From Cunninghamia lanceolata (lineage: Eukaryota > Streptophyta > Pinopsida > Cupressales > Cupressaceae): a DNA stretch of 64,000 bases. Made by a program: the position numbers and the translations under genes. The notes below the pieces were generated by a model. The model was not told the origin of the DNA and did no database searches. It saw only the letters and a list, made by a program, of their open reading frames with translations. Below, piece by piece: positions 1 to 12,379 of this stretch; within the stretch, counting starts at the first letter, position 1, and every line of letters starts with the position of its first letter. Location of the stretch: the NCBI GenBank assembly GCA_027924645.1, contig BSBN01001807.1, positions 10,186,001 through 10,250,000 of the forward strand, written 5' to 3'.

Positions 1-149
1 CTTCACTAAATTATTATTTAGGATTTACTGCATGATGGTATACAGAGACTCTTTTAAAGAAGTAAATTTGCGATTTGGTGATGACTTTGGGGAATAGAGG
101 GCTAAAGTAGCCTGAGAGGGTGTTTTAGTCGCTATTGTGCTTATCACAT

Positions 150-1620
150 TTGCTGAATTATTCTTATAAAAATTCTTATTTTTCTTATAATTAGAGAGTG
201 AAGAAGAAGCACCAGATTGAACAGTAGGAGCTGGTGAGGAAGATCCCTCAAACTAGCTTAGCGATTGTTGGTAATCATGCAGTGCAGTGCATAGATGAGC
301 GAAAGAGAAATATTTCATGAGCAGAATCCTATCTTGAATATGAGGATAAAGGTTTCTGATGAAAACCCTCTACACATCAGAGTCAAGTAGGGCATGGGGT
401 ATTTGTGAAAATAGAGACTGATAAACGACAAATAAAGTCAGTTACCTTCTCATCACTTCCTTGCTTATAGTGAACGAGGTCAGTTAATGTGACCCGCGAT
501 CCAATATTAGCTTGGAAGTGTTGTAGGAATTGATTAACAAGTTGATCAAAAGAAACAATTAAATGGTCACCAATGAGAAAAACCAATCCAAAGCAATATC
601 CTTTAAAGATCGTGGGAAAAGTTTTGCCAACAAGGTGTCCTAAAATAGAAAATTATTGCATAAAGCAGTGAAGGCAGAGATGTTGGTAGGCAAGTCACCT
701 TTACCAGTGTACTCGAATCTTAGTGCCTCAAAGTTTTAGAGAAATGGTGTAGCAAGGATAAACAATGAGAGTGGGCTACACCTGTAGTATGCAGGGACAT
801 GTGGTTGCAATGGTGAGGTGGAAAGCGTGGCAAGATGCTGCTACTGCTACTGCTGCTGTAGGGAACCAACATTTTGCAATCATTGGTTTATCACAGGATC
901 AATAGTATGTGTAGGTGGAGGAAGTGGAGTGGAAGTAAGAGGTTGTGAAAGCAATTGTGAAGCTCTAGAGGCACCGGGAGGAAAAGTGAACTATAAGGGC
1001 CTTAAGGGTGGAACAAATACATATTGATTAATAGGATTCATCGCACCAACAGATAAGCCAAATCCTGTGCTACCAAATTGGAGAGAACTAGTAGCCATTT
1101 GAAGAGAAGTGAAAGTATGAACACTTGTAGTAGGTAGAGAAAGAGAGAGTTGATTGCCAATAATGTTGGATCAATAGTCCTGAGCACTCGAAACATAGCT
1201 TGCCAATGACGGGGTATCACTATGCACTGTGTGAGCAATGCCACGAAGGAAAGTGATACCCTAAGGATGATTAGTTAGCATAACGTGAAGAGCATTGACC
1301 AGAGGGACAACTAAACGAGATATGTCCTCATGACTAAAAAAAAAAGATAATTAGCCAAATGGCGATCTAAATCATTAGTTCTTTCATGTGGGACATAAGA
1401 AGGGTTGCCTCATGATCAAAAGGCTTGCTTCGCATTATGAAAAACTTAGTCATCAACACCATTCTAGAAGTAGGAGAAGAACTAGAGGTGTTAACTTGTT
1501 TAGAAGAGAAATGAGTAAAATCGGGAGTAGAGAAAATAGGTGTGGTAGGATTAGCAGAAAATGCCATAATGGTCAAATTCCTCAAAGTCCTACACATCAC
1601 ACATTCAGAATTAGAAGATT
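150..1620 (-). pseudogene. Decayed Ty3/gypsy-type gag
   Basis: Read on the minus strand, this region gives a recognisable retrotransposon capsid (gag) domain broken by several stops and frame changes. The clearest stretch, 383-586, has the family pattern of a hydrophobic F-x3-F helix, a Leu/Lys/Gln stretch with charged 'SDEKVTDF', and an Arg-Leu. Just upstream on the minus strand (about 590-720) lies a Gly-Lys-Gly-Asp type lead-in and an 'ALDWF'-like motif, which also precede the gag core in plant Ty3 elements. Further upstream (about 780-1600) is a Ser/Thr/Pro/Gln-rich N-terminal region. Gag would package RNA into cytoplasmic particles. No protease or polymerase follows within the window, so the element is truncated at the left edge. 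Family assignment is by motif reading only. Confidence 0.6.
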
Positions 1621-1789
1621 ACGTTGTGAAGCTCATAATCTACGTCCAAGCTTCGCAACACATAGTGCTAAGTGATGAAAAAGAAGAAGAATTATTTTGT
1701 TTTTTGTTTGAGGATAGCGGGTTCACCAAAGAGAGAGATGATGAACCACGACAATGAAGAAAAAAAAGTTTAAGTGTACAACGATAGGT

Positions 1790-3410
1790 TCACCAAAATA
1801 TATTGCAGGAAAAACTACTTCTTAATTGAATGTCTTCAATTAAGGGAATTCTTCACTCATGCTACACTTGGATTTCACTATCTAAGGTTTAGATGTATAA
1901 AACCTACTCTAGGTCTTAACAGAACCATTACGCGTTTCAATCAAAACAAATAATTAGGCATATATTTGACAATGAAGGAAAGAAGAATGAGAAATGTTGG
2001 AAAAAGATAGCTACATGAATAATTTAAAGAAAATAGATGCAGAGGTGGAAAAGTAACCAGAAGAGGAACTTGCCACCAAGAGAGAGAGCTCATTGCCCTA
2101 GATGACAGTGCACCACAGGGACGTTTGTGCTAAGCGCTAACATACTAATGTGCAAAAATAAAAATCTTCAGGTCTGTATAGACCCAAGATACCTACACAA
2201 CATAAGGACAACCAAGGAAAACATCCAGTAGTCTCCAGGTAACACATAATACCAAAATAATGCAATAAGATATGGAAATAAAATGAAACCAAGAAGAGGA
2301 AAAGGTCAACAAAACCTTTGTGCCAGAGAAAAGGTTTTTACTCCAAGAATACCTGCAAAAGGAGAGAAAACAGGGGTTGTGTTGCTAAGGAGCTTGCCTT
2401 AGTCAAGCACTGGTTTTGGTATTTCTACCTCCATGAGCAATAGATTGAAATAGATGATTGAAAAGCAATAAATATGTGTGTGCTCCTACCCTATGTGTGT
2501 CTAGGAGATTAGAGAAGTGACAAATGAAATGCAAACTAGCTTCTCTGGTCTACGAGGATAAGATACCCAATAGCAATACAAGTGTAGTGGTCTACACCCA
2601 AAGCAAATGCAAGATGGTGGTTTACACCATGCAAAACAACAAAATGGTGTTCTACACCAAGCAAAAAATAATAAATGTAAAACATAGTTAAATAAAAAGC
2701 ATTGAACAACACAATGGAACAATCTTACTTGTTTGAACGAAGGAGAGAAAATTGTAAATTCTCAAGAGCTCAAATATGTTGTACAGCTTCAAACCCCAAC
2801 AAGAGAGGGAGTTCTCAATGAGCACCAAAATAACCCAAAACCTCCAAGATCCAATGAATATGATATCCGACCACAAGGGAGTGCAAAAATCTGTATAGTT
2901 TCTATGGAGATTTGAATTCACCAGGAGTTCCAAAAGTTGCAGAGAGAGTATGAAATGTTGTGAAAACTTGAGAATGAAGAATGAATCCATTCAAAATTCA
3001 AGAATCCCCATCAAAAGGGAGGAATCCTCAAAAATAGCATGCAAGGAGACATTTGATGGTGGAGGAGGCATTATGGGAATCTGACCAGGCTCAGGAAATG
3101 ATTCAACACATCCCAAAATAGTTCACTAACCTTTTCACATTTACAGGATGCCAATACGGTGCGTGGAAGTCCACGCTAAGCGTTAGCGTTCAAGTGAATC
3201 TACCTTGGAATTTGATGAATCTTCTTTGGGCCAAGAGAATCACCAACTATTAAAATATAATTTGAATAAATTGAGAAAAAGAAGCCAGAATGAAACAAAC
3301 ATAAGCCTAGGATGCAAAATGGAGGTGCAAACACCAAAGTGGTTGCCAAACATAGCGTGAAATTGCAAGGGTATGCATTTTTTATGTTACAATTATAATA
3401 AAGAGTTTAA
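1790..3410. other. Non-coding stretch, possibly LTR or UTR of the gag element
   Basis: No convincing coding region. Three spaced copies of a short 'TGGT(C/T/G)TACACC' phrase lie at about 2587-2655. Two imperfect palindromes built on GCTAAGCG occur near 2132 and 3173. It could be the leader or LTR of the decayed gag element to its left, but no matching second copy or primer site was found. Confidence 0.3.
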
Positions 3411-3420
3411 CATAAATAAA

Positions 3421-3850
3421 ATATAATATAGTTCAAAATTATATAGATAAAATATAGATTTCAATACATGAATAAAATAAAATATACTTCAAAAACCTAG
3501 AATTTTATAAATTTAATTTATTTACTTAAGAGCTATTTTATTTACTCAATATATGGATGCATAAATAGATAAAGTAGGACATGGAGATATTTTATTTACT
3601 TAAAAAATCATGTTGTTTATTCTCATGTAAATATAAATATAATATAGTTCAAAATTATATAGATAAAATATAGATTTCAATACATGAATAAAATAAAATA
3701 TACTTCAAAAACCTAGAATTTTATAAATTTAATTTATTTACTTAAGAGCTATTTTATTTACTCAATATATGGATGCATAAATAGATAAAGTAGGACATGG
3801 AGATATTTTATTTACTTAAAAAATCATGTTGTTTATTCTCATGTAAATAT
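3421..3850. repeat. 216-bp tandem duplication
   Basis: Two adjacent copies of an AT-rich 216-bp unit, about 3421-3636 and 3637-3850, appear identical by eye. Each starts with ATATAATATAGTTC and ends in a TCTCATGTAAATATA phrase. Identity over 216 bp in non-coding DNA suggests a recent duplication, or an assembly duplicate. No ORF is present. Confidence 0.85.
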
Positions 3851-3854
3851 AATT

Positions 3855-4430
3855 CTTTTTCTTTAATTTTGGATGTAAGGTATTCTATTGGGTATAATTG
3901 GACCATGATGATGGTTCATCTCAAACAAACTTTGTCCATGCATATATGAAATGCCCCATACACTTAGATGATTTGTGCATGACAGAAGTTGCAAGAAGTT
4001 GGTCATTTCTTTAAGTCATTTTATTTATGTCGTGAATGTGAAAAATGGAAAGAACGTAATATACCAGAAATTGCCAGAGTCTAGCCTAGATATTATTTAA
4101 TCTAAATACAAATTTATCTATGTATGATGATTTTTATTAGAGTGAGTTATTGTATGAACCATTTTGTGACATCATAATTGACATTGGAATTGAATGTGAA
4201 GACATTATTTCAAACTAGGAGAGCATTAAAAACACATATCATCCATTTAGCTCATACAACCGATCCTTTAGAAATAATGATACTGACGAAGTCAAGCTTG
4301 AAGAGCATGTTGCTAATGATAATGCATAAATAGATGAGTGGGAGGTTCTATCTAAGTTGTTTCCAAGACAAAATATACAATTATTTGATATTCAACTACT
4401 TGGTTGACGTGACTTTGACATGGATGTGAA
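3855..4430. other. Spacer before the helicase remnant
   Basis: AT-rich sequence without a clear ORF. It may be the decayed N-terminal part of the helicase pseudogene that follows, since acidic and aromatic-rich phrases in several frames run toward it, but nothing identifiable can be read. Confidence 0.3.
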
Positions 4431-4434
4431 TTGC

Positions 4435-5790
4435 AAGGTATTCATGAACCTCAAAAGATGATTGTCCAAGGAATTGTTGGAATAGGAAAATCTCACCTTA
4501 GTAGTTGTATTAAGTGCACAATGCATAACAAGTCAATTAATGGTAAAAGCACCTTGCTAATCCTTGCGCCAATAGGATTTGTTAAGCTTTTAACATATGT
4601 GTAATTACAACTCACACATCTTGGAAGATGCCTATTAAAAATAAAGTGAACAATCATTAGCAACACTATGTGATGAGTTAAAGTTGTTCAATTTGTTCTC
4701 ATTGATGAAATGAGTTTTATAGGTCCCAAAATGTTTGTTAATATCAACAACCACTTGAAACTGATGTTTCCCTCACATGGCACAAAAGATTTTGGTGGAA
4801 GGTCAGTTGTCCTAGTCAGTGATCTCGCACAATTACCTCATGTGAAAGACATACCATGTATGCAAATGTACTCCACTTAATTGTCCTACTTCATATGAAA
4901 TTTCTACTTCACGTTAAAGAGTAAATAATGTCTAACATAATTATACAATTTTTTACAGTAACAATTTATATTCTACTTAAATACAAGAACACGTATGGTA
5001 AAGCACTGCATACTACATTCCAAATAGTTGTGAAACTAGAGATAGTTTTCCATCAATAGGGACACAAGCCAGAACAACTCAAATTTAGAAATATGTTTAC
5101 AAGCATTTGAAATGCATTAACATATGACAACTAGTAAGTCCTCATGGGACAAAACAAATATCTCTATCAATGCTTAGGAACATGCATTATTTGATGCATT
5201 GATGCAACAAATAATATGCTCATGTTCCATAACAAGAGAATGTTAAAGTTGTTAACCACACCAATTACACATAGCGTATCTACATATACTAGGCTACAAA
5301 ATCACATGAAAATAATGATGATCATCTAGACAATGAAGTGCTATTATGTGTTGCCCAACACATATTGTTGGTCTACAATTTGTGAGTAGACATTGGCTTA
5401 GTTAATGGGGCACTTGGTATTGTAAAGAATATAGTACATTCTAAAGGTACTAGGCCACCTAACTTGCCCTTTTGTGTGATTATTGAGTCAAATAATAATA
5501 ATGTAGGTGTCCATTGGACATCAATAATCCAAATTTTGTCCCTAGTCTACCTATTACAAGAGACCATCGTACACAAATTTCAATCAAAATGGCATGGGCT
5601 CTAACCGTACACAAATCACAAGAGTTGACATTAGAAAGGGACATAATAGATATTAGTAATATAGAGATAATATGTTTGACATTCACTGCTATCTTCGGAG
5701 TTAAATCTCTCAATCTATTACAAATATCACCACCATTATCGTTTGAATGCTACTTAGAAATAGAAAATATGGATCATGTGAACAATTAAA
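4435..5790 (+). pseudogene. Decayed PIF1-like / Helitron-type DNA helicase
   Basis: Across several frames the plus strand spells the ordered motifs of a PIF1 superfamily 1 helicase. About 4455-4570 gives a Walker A loop (GIVGIGKS) followed by a 'LAP.GF' motif Ia-like phrase. About 4695-4850 gives Walker B (LIDEMSFIG), then 'GGRSVVLVSDLAQLP'. About 5390-5480 gives a 'GLVNGALGIV' type phrase. The final part, 5514-5789, carries the C-terminal 'ALTVHKSQELTLE' signature of motif VI. Many stops and frameshifts interrupt it. In plants such copies belong either to Helitron Rep-helicase proteins or to free PIF1-like genes; no Rep nuclease domain or Helitron terminus was seen. An inactive relic. Confidence 0.75.
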
Positions 5791-6316
5791 AAAATAAAGA
5801 ACAATAGTTACAATCCTTGTCTCTCGGCTAATACTTCAAAGAAACATTCAATGAACATCTTTTTGCATCAAATTTCCTATAATATGGTTTGTTCTTCCTA
5901 TTTACAATAACAATATTGTTGTTGTCTAAAATCATAACTATCAAATAAATATATCTATATGATGTATGGTCACATTAATAACTATAATACAATGTTTTTG
6001 ATCAAATAAAAGGGTTAACAAGGGACCCTATCCTTACAAAATCTAGAAGGTAGAGTTACAATGAATCCCAACAAGGGACCTCACAAAATGAACAAAAAAC
6101 ACACTAACAACAAAGAAACTAGCTGACGAAAAACATGCAAACAACAAACAAACAACACCAAAAAAATAGCACAAGAGACATAAATGAAAAGTAAGCATAA
6201 CAAATAGGGTCTATTTGGGGGGAAGAGTGGCTCAGACCTTGGAGATTGAGATCTACTTATCACTCTTCAGAAAGTTTGCGTAGGGTGTTCATTAGGGAAT
6301 CTTCATTAGCATCATT
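5791..6316. other. AT-rich spacer plus tail of the interrupted minus-strand coding region
   Basis: 5791-6260 holds nothing recognisable. From 6322 down to about 6262 on the minus strand, codons continue the reading frame of the decayed coding region that resumes right of element A at 25799. The shared frame ends at a stop near 6262. Confidence 0.4.
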
Positions 6317-6322
6317 GGAAAC

Positions 6323-9300
6323 TGTAATATCACTTTCCATAATGCTCATGATTTAACTTGAACATCCATCTTAATCAAGAGATTAGTTACCAATATGATT
6401 ATGCAAATCAAAATTTAACCATAATGACTCATTATCATTTCATCAATTAAGTAGGTTATTCTAAACAAAATATAACAAAGCTTACCATACAATGATCATT
6501 TACATATCTTTAGTGAGTAACCATCACTATTTGTGTACAAGTCATACCTAAGGCATCATAAATCAATTTATACATTACAATAGACCGACTAGTCATAAAA
6601 TGCAAACACTGTACCTAGAACCAATGACATCTGTCTCCATAAGTCTTAGCATGTCTCATGCTTGGGAAGGAGAACATCATCTTGGTGCTTTTCCACCAAC
6701 CATAGATCCGCAATCCCCCACTCAACTTCCTAACTCGAAGTGGACCTACCCTTCACGGAAAGGATAGATATTAGGAACCATAAGGTTAGCCATCTGAGTA
6801 TCTGGTGTTGTGTCCTTCCTAATGTCTCACAGTCACACAACTATAGATCCACTTTAACTATGTATGACATTACTGGAGATACTAGGCCATCTGGGGCACT
6901 GTGGACCGACAATGCATGTAGAGATAGATGCAATACTTTGGCCAAAGATTTGCATACATATATGTTTCACAATGAACATAGTCATATGTCCACCACCCTT
7001 ACTCGACTTAGAAGTTGTCTCATCCTACAGTAGGCTTAGTTTGAACTTTCACTCTAGGTCTAGAAAAAAGTGAATTCAGTTCGATTCATAATCTAGTACT
7101 AGGACAATCGATTCTTATCTTCGGAGTTCATCAATTGTAATAGGTTGCTTTCGCAACAAGGAACCTATGACTCCTCATCACCCTGTTCCATTTTCCAAAA
7201 TGACAATAGTCAAACAAGTTTTCCAACTTCTGACCTTCCTAGGTTCACAGTTTCATGTTGACGTATCTCAAGGTTTACATTCAAGATCATGACATTTAAG
7301 ACTTATATCATAATAGTCTAATATGATGGTCTTACTAAAAAGACTCTATCTCAAGTATTCTCATGAGTTTTTATATCTTATACCTCACTAGTGAAGTATG
7401 GCCATTTGATAAAGAGATGGCTTCTAATTCCGTTGAAAAACAAGAGTTTCATACTAATCTTAGTATTCATTCTCATAAGTATATAATTATCTAGGACAAA
7501 TAGTTCCTCCAATAAACTTGGCAGGCACTTAGTGCTGCCTACAAGGCAATACAACTTACCTCTTATCTAGTTTCTCCTTCTTCAACAAAGAGTCAACATA
7601 TCTTTTAATTACATAAGAAGCATGATAGTTATCATAATAACTATCATTAACAGTCAAGCTCTGTTATAGGGAATCTAATACTCCACGTCACCTTATTCCT
7701 CTTTTTAATCATATCATAAGTCAAACCATATTCACCACCCTAGGTCTAATATGCATGGGATCAATTCTATTCATTGTCCACACCCAGACTATCGACTCTC
7801 GACTTGAGTTTTTATTAACCCATTTGTTTACATCTTATTGAGAGTTTAGTGACTCCTCGCCACTTCTCTCCTTGTAAAAGAAAACATCATATGAACCACG
7901 TTTCCCATTCCTGGGTTTATCAGGGTTCTCCATGTTTGATTAATAATTTATATCATAAGTAAGAATCATAAACATTTTAACATAGCATCCTTGCCTTTGT
8001 TCAGTGATATAATTTACCTTGGGTGGTATCTCCAACCCTTTCAATGATAAGAAAAGATTCCATACTTACTAATAAAAGGAGTAGTTCTCCCAATATTGAT
8101 CACATAAGATATTTATGGTTCCACATATATCACCTTCTCAATCGAAGGGAGTTATGAAAGATATGACTAGATTCTTCCCATTATTAACCTCATTCGGCCT
8201 TATACAAAGGCTATCATAAAAATAAGAGCTTCCAACCCTATTAACATGTGGCTGATTATGGCCCTTTTACATTATTAACCCGAGTTATGAAAATATAAAA
8301 ATCATTAAGTATTTGGCTTAGGCCATAGTGGCTTCGAGACCGACACTGAAGGTGTCCCATAGGTATGTATTGACCTTCACGGCCACAGGATATGTGACTG
8401 TTACAGTTTACACTATGGTTTGACTTTAACAGTCCTACCATACCCATAATTTCATAATACATGCAAGCTAATTCTTAGCCACCTAGCCTAGAGCTTAATC
8501 ATTATTTTGATAGTCGTTATACGACTCTTGGCCTTCATGGCCATAACCAGAAAGATTCATAAGTGTATCATTTCATTACCATTCGGTCTCTTAGGGCCAC
8601 AGATAGAAGAATATAACTTAAGATTCTGGAGGCACTTCGGCCTCCACGACCCGAGCAGGAAAAGAATAATGATTATTTTAACCAAGATAAATAGTAATAT
8701 TCGGCCTGTAAGGCCAACATTGTAGTTGAACAACTCTTTACATTCGAGCTCCGCTTCCATGCCTTGAGCAGATATAAAGTTGATAAGTATGAGTGTTTAG
8801 TCTCAGCTATAGGCCTAGAGAAAGATTATTAAAAGAAAATACTATGGGCGTGGCTTGGCCTTCGGCCTTGAGTGCACCACCCTGTCACAAAATAGAAGGG
8901 TTTAAGGCTTGGCCACCCCTTAGCATGAGCTTGTGACATTAAAAAGAATAGAGCTTATGGCTTGGCTGGGCCCAGAGCCCCATATCATAGTCGACACAAA
9001 AAGAATACAAAGCTTGGCTATTACGCCTTGAGCTTCAAACAATGAACACAGTCAATGATATAATTAGTCATAAGGCCTCGATAATCATAGTGAATGAAAG
9101 ACTACAATACTCTCATTACCTGAGCGTATCTCTTCTCTGTGAAGTTTCACATGATAATCACTGAATATGGTCTTCATCTCCAATACAGTGCAGCTCCCTT
9201 CGGCTTCCAAAATCCTTCTTGTCCCCTTTCTTTCACACCCCAAAAACAATAACAACCCCCGACTTCCCTACAACATTCGTCTTATCCTCAAGGGCATGCC

Positions 9301-10126
9301 TATAATCTAGGGAAACTACCATCGCCCACTAAGGTGGTGAGCGTGGGTTCCCAGCTTACCAACGGTAGAAAAGATTACCTTTCTAACCATGAGCTCTTAT
9401 GCTCCCAAATAAATATTATTAATAAAATAATAATATCAACAATAGATAGTGGCAATCTTAATGCGGGATTGGATAAAAAAATATGAACTCTATATAGAAA
9501 GCTTAATACTCACAACTATTAAAATATTATAGACATTTAAATAACCAAATTGTCGAGATGCCCTTCTATTGGAAAAAGGGTCCATCGAGCAATTTAGGGA
9601 TGGAGCGTCGCTCTCCCTTCTTCGTTGCGATTAACAAGGTTAAATTAAACAAAGCTAACTCACGACTCAATTTGACAACTCAAACTCATCATTTGTCGAG
9701 TCAAAACTAATTTGTTGATACGGCTAAGTCAACAACTCGCCTAAAAGGAAAACAACTTATCAAGCCAAGCGAAACTTATGCAACTTACACGGTTCGAAAA
9801 GACAAAATGTCTGACACTCAAATGGCTACTGACCCTGCTTCCCAACATCTATCTCTTCCTGCAGGACGATACTCTCCTTCCTTCTTCGAAGGACGTTACA
9901 TTTTCCTGTTCACACTCAGGACCACAAAACCATGATCAGTGCATCATTATCATGTCCTTTAATATAAATCATTTAATATTCAAAACTAATTACCATCAGC
10001 CATTAACCTCATAATCAAAGGTCAAATCAGATATTTCCACAATATCAAATCATCAAACTCTTAACTAATCCTCCTGATTACCAAATAAGAGTAAGATTAA
10101 GCTAATCATAGGTTTGGGATGTAACA
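6323..10126 (-). repeat. Element A 3' LTR (intact, 3.8 kb)
   Basis: Uninterrupted copy of the LTR whose partner spans 13446-25793. The two can be followed side by side throughout, with scattered substitutions and small indels. At 3.8 kb it is long for a plant LTR. It contains no credible gene; short ORFs inside it are not conserved as reading frames. A block at 8190-8880 holds repeated CGGCC/GGCC boxes in dyad arrangement. Confidence 0.9.
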
Positions 10127-10140
10127 TACCTCCCCCCATA
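10127..10140 (-). other. Element A polypurine tract
   Basis: Minus-strand TATGGGGGGAGGTA lies directly against the 5' end (TGTTACATCCC) of the 3' LTR. This is the expected place for the plus-strand DNA synthesis primer. Confidence 0.8.
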
Positions 10141-11290
10141 AGAATCGTCGTCCCCGATGATTCAATTTCTCAAAAGTTAAGCATAAAAAATATGTTTCAT
10201 GAGCATAATAAGTAAGTTTTTCATAAAAGATGAGAAAATTTACTCTTAAGAGAACTTTCTCTCCTACTGTGAAATGCCTTTCGATGTGCTTGGCATCTAC
10301 ATAACTCTTTTGTATATCATTAACTTCCACTAGCCTTCTCTTGATCGGATGTACTTGCTCTTCCATTTCTGATAGCATTTCGGGACCAAGGCTAACCCTA
10401 TCTTCCAACTTATCCTAGCTTATAGGGGTTCGACACTTCCATCCATATAATGCCTCAAATGGTTCCATCTTAATAGCTAAGTGATATGAATTATTGTAGG
10501 TGAATTCCACCAGAGGAAGATAATCCTCCTGTTTGTACTGTTGATCCATGTAGTACATTCTCAATAAGTCTTCCAACACTTGGTTCACCCTTTCAGTTTG
10601 TCCACCCATTCTGGATGATAAGCAAAGCTTATGTTCAACTAGATACCAAGTGAAGAGAATAAGGTTTGCCAAAATCTTGATGTCATTCATGCATCCCTAT
10701 CTGAGATAATCTTCTCAGGAATACTATGTAGTCTAAAAATCTCTTGAACAAATTTTTGAGCAATGATGGGTGCTCCATCTGTCAAGTTTCCAAGTATAAA
10801 ATGAGTGGCTTTGGTGAGTTTATCCACCACAACCAAGATAGTATTGTACCTGTTCCTTGACATAGGAAGCCCTTACACAAAATCCATGCTTATAATTTGC
10901 CATTTCCACTCAGGAATTTCATGAGAGCATAAGAGTCATGTTGGGTGATGCTGTTCTGCCTTCACCCTCTAGCATTCTATACATGCAGCTACAAAATTTA
11001 CAGCCTCCCTTTTCATTTCTTTCCATAATTATAGTGGTTTCTTACTAGCAAGTAACTTTGTTACTCCAGATGCCCAGAATATGGTGCAGAATGAACCTCT
11101 TTCTATACCATATTCCTTAACTCTGTTGAGTTAGGTACATACATCCTTCCTTTAAACCTTAATAACCCATCTGGTTCAAGGTGAAATTCTTCATATCTTG
11201 GATTCTGAGTATTTTCCTCAAGGGCTTGTTTTACCTTCTCATAAGACTCATCTCCCTTAGATTTTTGTAACACCTAATTCAGAATGTATG
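10141..11290 (-). pseudogene. Element A integrase (decayed)
   Basis: Minus-strand remnants in order: a zinc-binding HHCC region (about 10960-11080, with a Cys-rich 'AACIEC' phrase), the DDE core with 'WKWQIISMDFV' and 'VVVDKLTKATHF' (about 10790-10920), a 'PEKIISDRDA' type second catalytic Asp (about 10680-10720), and 'YNNSYHLAIKMEPFEALYG' (10415-10690), which follows the core in Ty3 integrases. The C-terminal part (10106-10408) has the 'VGEKVLLRVNF' phrase of the GPY/F region. Stops and frameshifts separate these pieces. Integrase would insert the cDNA into nuclear DNA; this copy is dead. No chromodomain could be read. Confidence 0.8.
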
Positions 11291-11319
11291 GAGATCATGG
11301 AGGAGATGTGCCTCCTCCT

Positions 11320-11960
11320 GCTCAAAACATCTGCCACTCAATTTTCTTTTCCTTGTATATATTTTATCTTGAAATCATAATTCGAGATGAATTCCAACCA
11401 TCTTCTTTGCCGAGCATTAAGATGGGGTTGAGTGAACATATATTTGAATCCTTGGTGATTTGCTTTTAGCTTAAAAGTTTTTCCAAGTAAATAGTGTTTC
11501 CACATTTGAAGTGCATGAATGACTGCTGCAAGTTCCAAATCATTTGGGGCATAATTTTGTTCATAGTTTTTTAGCTTATACGATTCATACGTGATGACCT
11601 ATCCATCCTGGACTAGTACATCACCTAAGCCTTCTCCTGAGGCGTCGGTAATGACTATAAATTGACCCTCTCGGTCATGTACTTTCAAAATTAGTATTGA
11701 AGTCAATTTTTCCTTTAGTAGGTCAAAGACCTCCTAGCACTTTTTTGACCACTCAATTTTCTTGCCCTTTCTCTACAAGGAAGTTATAAGATATGCAATT
11801 TTAGAAAAGTTTTTCACAAATTTCTTGTAATTGATCTTTTAGTTCCATTAGTTCTGTAGTTGTCATTCTGTAAGGAGTTTTAGATATAGGTTCCGACCAT
11901 GGAATCATATCTATAGAAAAATCAAAAGCTCTTTTAGGAGGTAATCCCGATAGCTCATCC
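11320..11960 (-). pseudogene. Element A reverse transcriptase/RNase H with core deleted
   Basis: About 11810-11950 spells the start of a Ty3 reverse transcriptase ('DFSIDMIPWS' then 'YRMTTTELMELKDQLQE'). It then jumps within a few bases to the end of the domain and into RNase H ('VITDASGEGLG', 11620-11680; 'LELAAVIHALQMWKHYLLG' and 'RQRRWLEFISNYDF', 11338-11538). The palm with the YxDD box is missing, so about 500 bp were deleted. In-frame stops also occur. The RNase H part would degrade the RNA template. The order RT-RNase H-integrase on the minus strand fixes the element as Ty3/gypsy. Confidence 0.82.
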
Positions 11961-12054
11961 AGAAATACGTCCTCAAAATCTCTAAGAAAAGGGTGTCTGT
12001 CTGGATATCTAATCTCTTCTAATCTATGGGCTCCCTCTTCCTAACTCAGAAAAG

Positions 12055-12360
12055 AAATGTTGGTATACCTAACGGTACACCATGGGTTCCAACATTTTTC
12101 CTGATTTGCAACCAACTATGATTGCCAACAAGCATCCCATACTACTTGTGGTCATCATTGGTGAAGGCTCAAGTGTGAACACATAAAGTCCCTGGTTCAC
12201 ATAAGTTTCTATCATTTTTCCTAGTTCATAGCCAATTGTGATGTCAAGCAAGCATCCCATACTAATTGTCAACATTGGCCAAGGACTAGGGTAATGTCAT
12301 ACATATTCACAACCATCTATGATGACAAGCAAGCATCCCATACTACTTGTTGCCATCACT
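12055..12360 (-). repeat. Short tandem repeats inside element A
   Basis: Three imperfect copies carrying AAGCATCCCATACTA begin near 12129, 12249 and 12330. Read on the minus strand they give repeated 'SMGCLL.I' phrases. They lie where gag/protease coding sequence would be expected and may have replaced it. Confidence 0.65.
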
Positions 12361-12379
12361 AGTTAAGGAATAGGGTATC

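Noticed and set aside
6740..7073. ORFs of 69-97 codons inside element A LTR
   Set aside because: The matching segment of the other LTR (13987-14232) does not conserve the same frame length or start.
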